Origin: Trueperaceae bacterium
GTDB lineage: Bacteria; Deinococcota; Deinococci; Deinococcales; Trueperaceae
DNA: 6,246 nucleotides
Assembly: GCA_007122815.1 (NCBI GenBank)
Contig: SKSV01000324.1
Location: 1 to 6,246, forward strand
Reading direction: 5' to 3'
Both the position numbers and the translations under genes were made by a program. Numbering within the stretch: the first letter of the stretch is position 1; every line of letters begins with the position of its first letter. The notes under the pieces were generated by a model, which was not told the origin of the DNA, made no database searches, and was given only the letters and a program-made list of their open reading frames with translations. Positions 5,708 to 6,246 of this stretch are shown piece after piece.

Positions 5708-6246
5708 TCAGCGCTCGCCCCCGACGGTCGCCACCAGACGGTCCAGGGCTTCGTCCAGGGTGGAGCGCGACGTCGCCAGGTTCAGCCGCGCGAAGCCCTC
5801 ACCCCCCGGCCCGAAGTCGTGCCCGGAGTTCAGCGCCAAGCGCCCGCGCTCCAGGAGCGCGCCGGCCGGGTCGTCCCCGAGGCCGGCCCCGCGCAGGTCA
5901 AGCCAGCTCAAGTACGTGCCCTGCGGAGGGTACGAGCGCACCTCGGGCGCCTCGCTCCCCAGGCGCTCCAGCAGGTGATCGCGGTTCGCGCGCAAGTACC
6001 GCAGCGCCGCCTCCAGCCACGCGTCGCCCTCCCGGTACGCGGCGATCGTGGCTGCCTGCGCCAGCACGTTCGCGCCCGGCAGGCGGTACCCCGCCAGCAC
6101 CCTCACGCGCTCCAGCAGCTCGGCGTTCTCCGAGACCATGAAGGCGATCTTGAGTCCGGCCAGGTTGAACGCCTTCGTGGGACCGTACAGGGTCAGAGTG
6201 CGCTGCGACACCTCACGTGAGAGCGAAGCGAACGGAACGTGCTCGC
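5708..6246 (-). CDS. MalY/PatB family PLP-dependent aminotransferase / C-S lyase, C-terminal part
   Basis: Fold-type I PLP enzyme; the N-terminal half is beyond the right edge and the frame stays open to the last base, so a GTG at 6211 is not a real start. MalY/PatB members are mostly cystathionine beta-lyases that break cysteine S-conjugates into pyruvate, ammonia and a thiol, and some work as aminotransferases. The first residues seen, EHVPFASLS, match the block before the cofactor lysine in this family. The lysine that binds PLP is in YGPTKAFNLAGLK (AAG at 6173-6175). Further on are the substrate-loop-like YPPQGTYLSWLDLR and the C-terminal NSGHDFGPGGEGFARLNLA, whose arginine would bind the substrate carboxylate. 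About 179 codons are present of an expected 380-400. It reads into the glycosylase gene with a gap of 32 bases, or a four-base overlap if that gene starts at CTG. Confidence 0.88.
   Translation of the reverse strand, partial: EHVPFASLSREVSQRTLTLYGPTKAFNLAGLKIAFMVSENAELLERVRVLAGYRLPGANVLAQAATIAAYREGDAWLEAALRYLRANRDHLLERLGSEAPEVRSYPPQGTYLSWLDLRGAGLGDDPAGALLERGRLALNSGHDFGPGGEGFARLNLATSRSTLDEALDRLVATVGGER

Noticed and set aside
5382..6220. Plus-strand open frames opposite the glycosylase and aminotransferase genes.
   Set aside because: Shadows of well-supported minus-strand genes; no domain, ribosome binding site or plausible start.

Overview
This is a gene-dense, very GC-rich stretch (roughly 70% GC by eye) of an ordinary bacterial chromosome. 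It holds five complete genes between two genes cut by the window edges, plus one complete gene whose start is uncertain. No RNA gene, mobile element, CRISPR array or long non-coding region was seen; the largest gap between genes is about 25-32 bases. The mix of genes (PurS-type purine synthesis, family 5 uracil-DNA glycosylase, RlmI/RlmO-like methyltransferase), the high GC, and start codons lacking a Shine-Dalgarno sequence but preceded by TANNNT boxes suggest a member of the Deinococcota (Deinococcus-Thermus, possibly a Truepera-like lineage). That placement is an inference, not something the sequence proves.

Left block, plus strand (1-3747): the C-terminal end of an ornithine cyclodeaminase/mu-crystallin family protein, then purB (adenylosuccinate lyase), purC (SAICAR synthetase), purS (small subunit of FGAM synthase), and an alpha/beta hydrolase of the monoacylglycerol lipase type. 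Spacing is 8, 24, 1 and -8 bases, so the block looks like one transcription unit, possibly with internal leaderless promoters just before purB and purC. PurC and PurB act at successive steps: PurC makes SAICAR and PurB removes fumarate from it. PurB acts again in converting adenylosuccinate to AMP. PurS works in the earlier FGAM synthase step with PurQ and PurL, but neither partner is present here.

Right block, minus strand (3719-6246, read right to left): the C-terminal part of a MalY/PatB-type PLP-dependent C-S lyase/aminotransferase, a family 5 uracil-DNA glycosylase (iron-sulfur type), and an RlmI/RlmO-like 23S rRNA m5C methyltransferase. Gaps are small, so these are probably co-transcribed from a promoter beyond the right edge. 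The two blocks converge, and their last genes overlap tail to tail by 29 bases with no visible terminator between them.

I did not find a novel system. The points worth a second look are modest: likely leaderless starts for purB and purC, a 42-residue acidic tail on PurC, a purS followed by a lipase instead of purQ, a convergent coding overlap, and a glycosylase whose N-terminus may begin at an unusual CTG.
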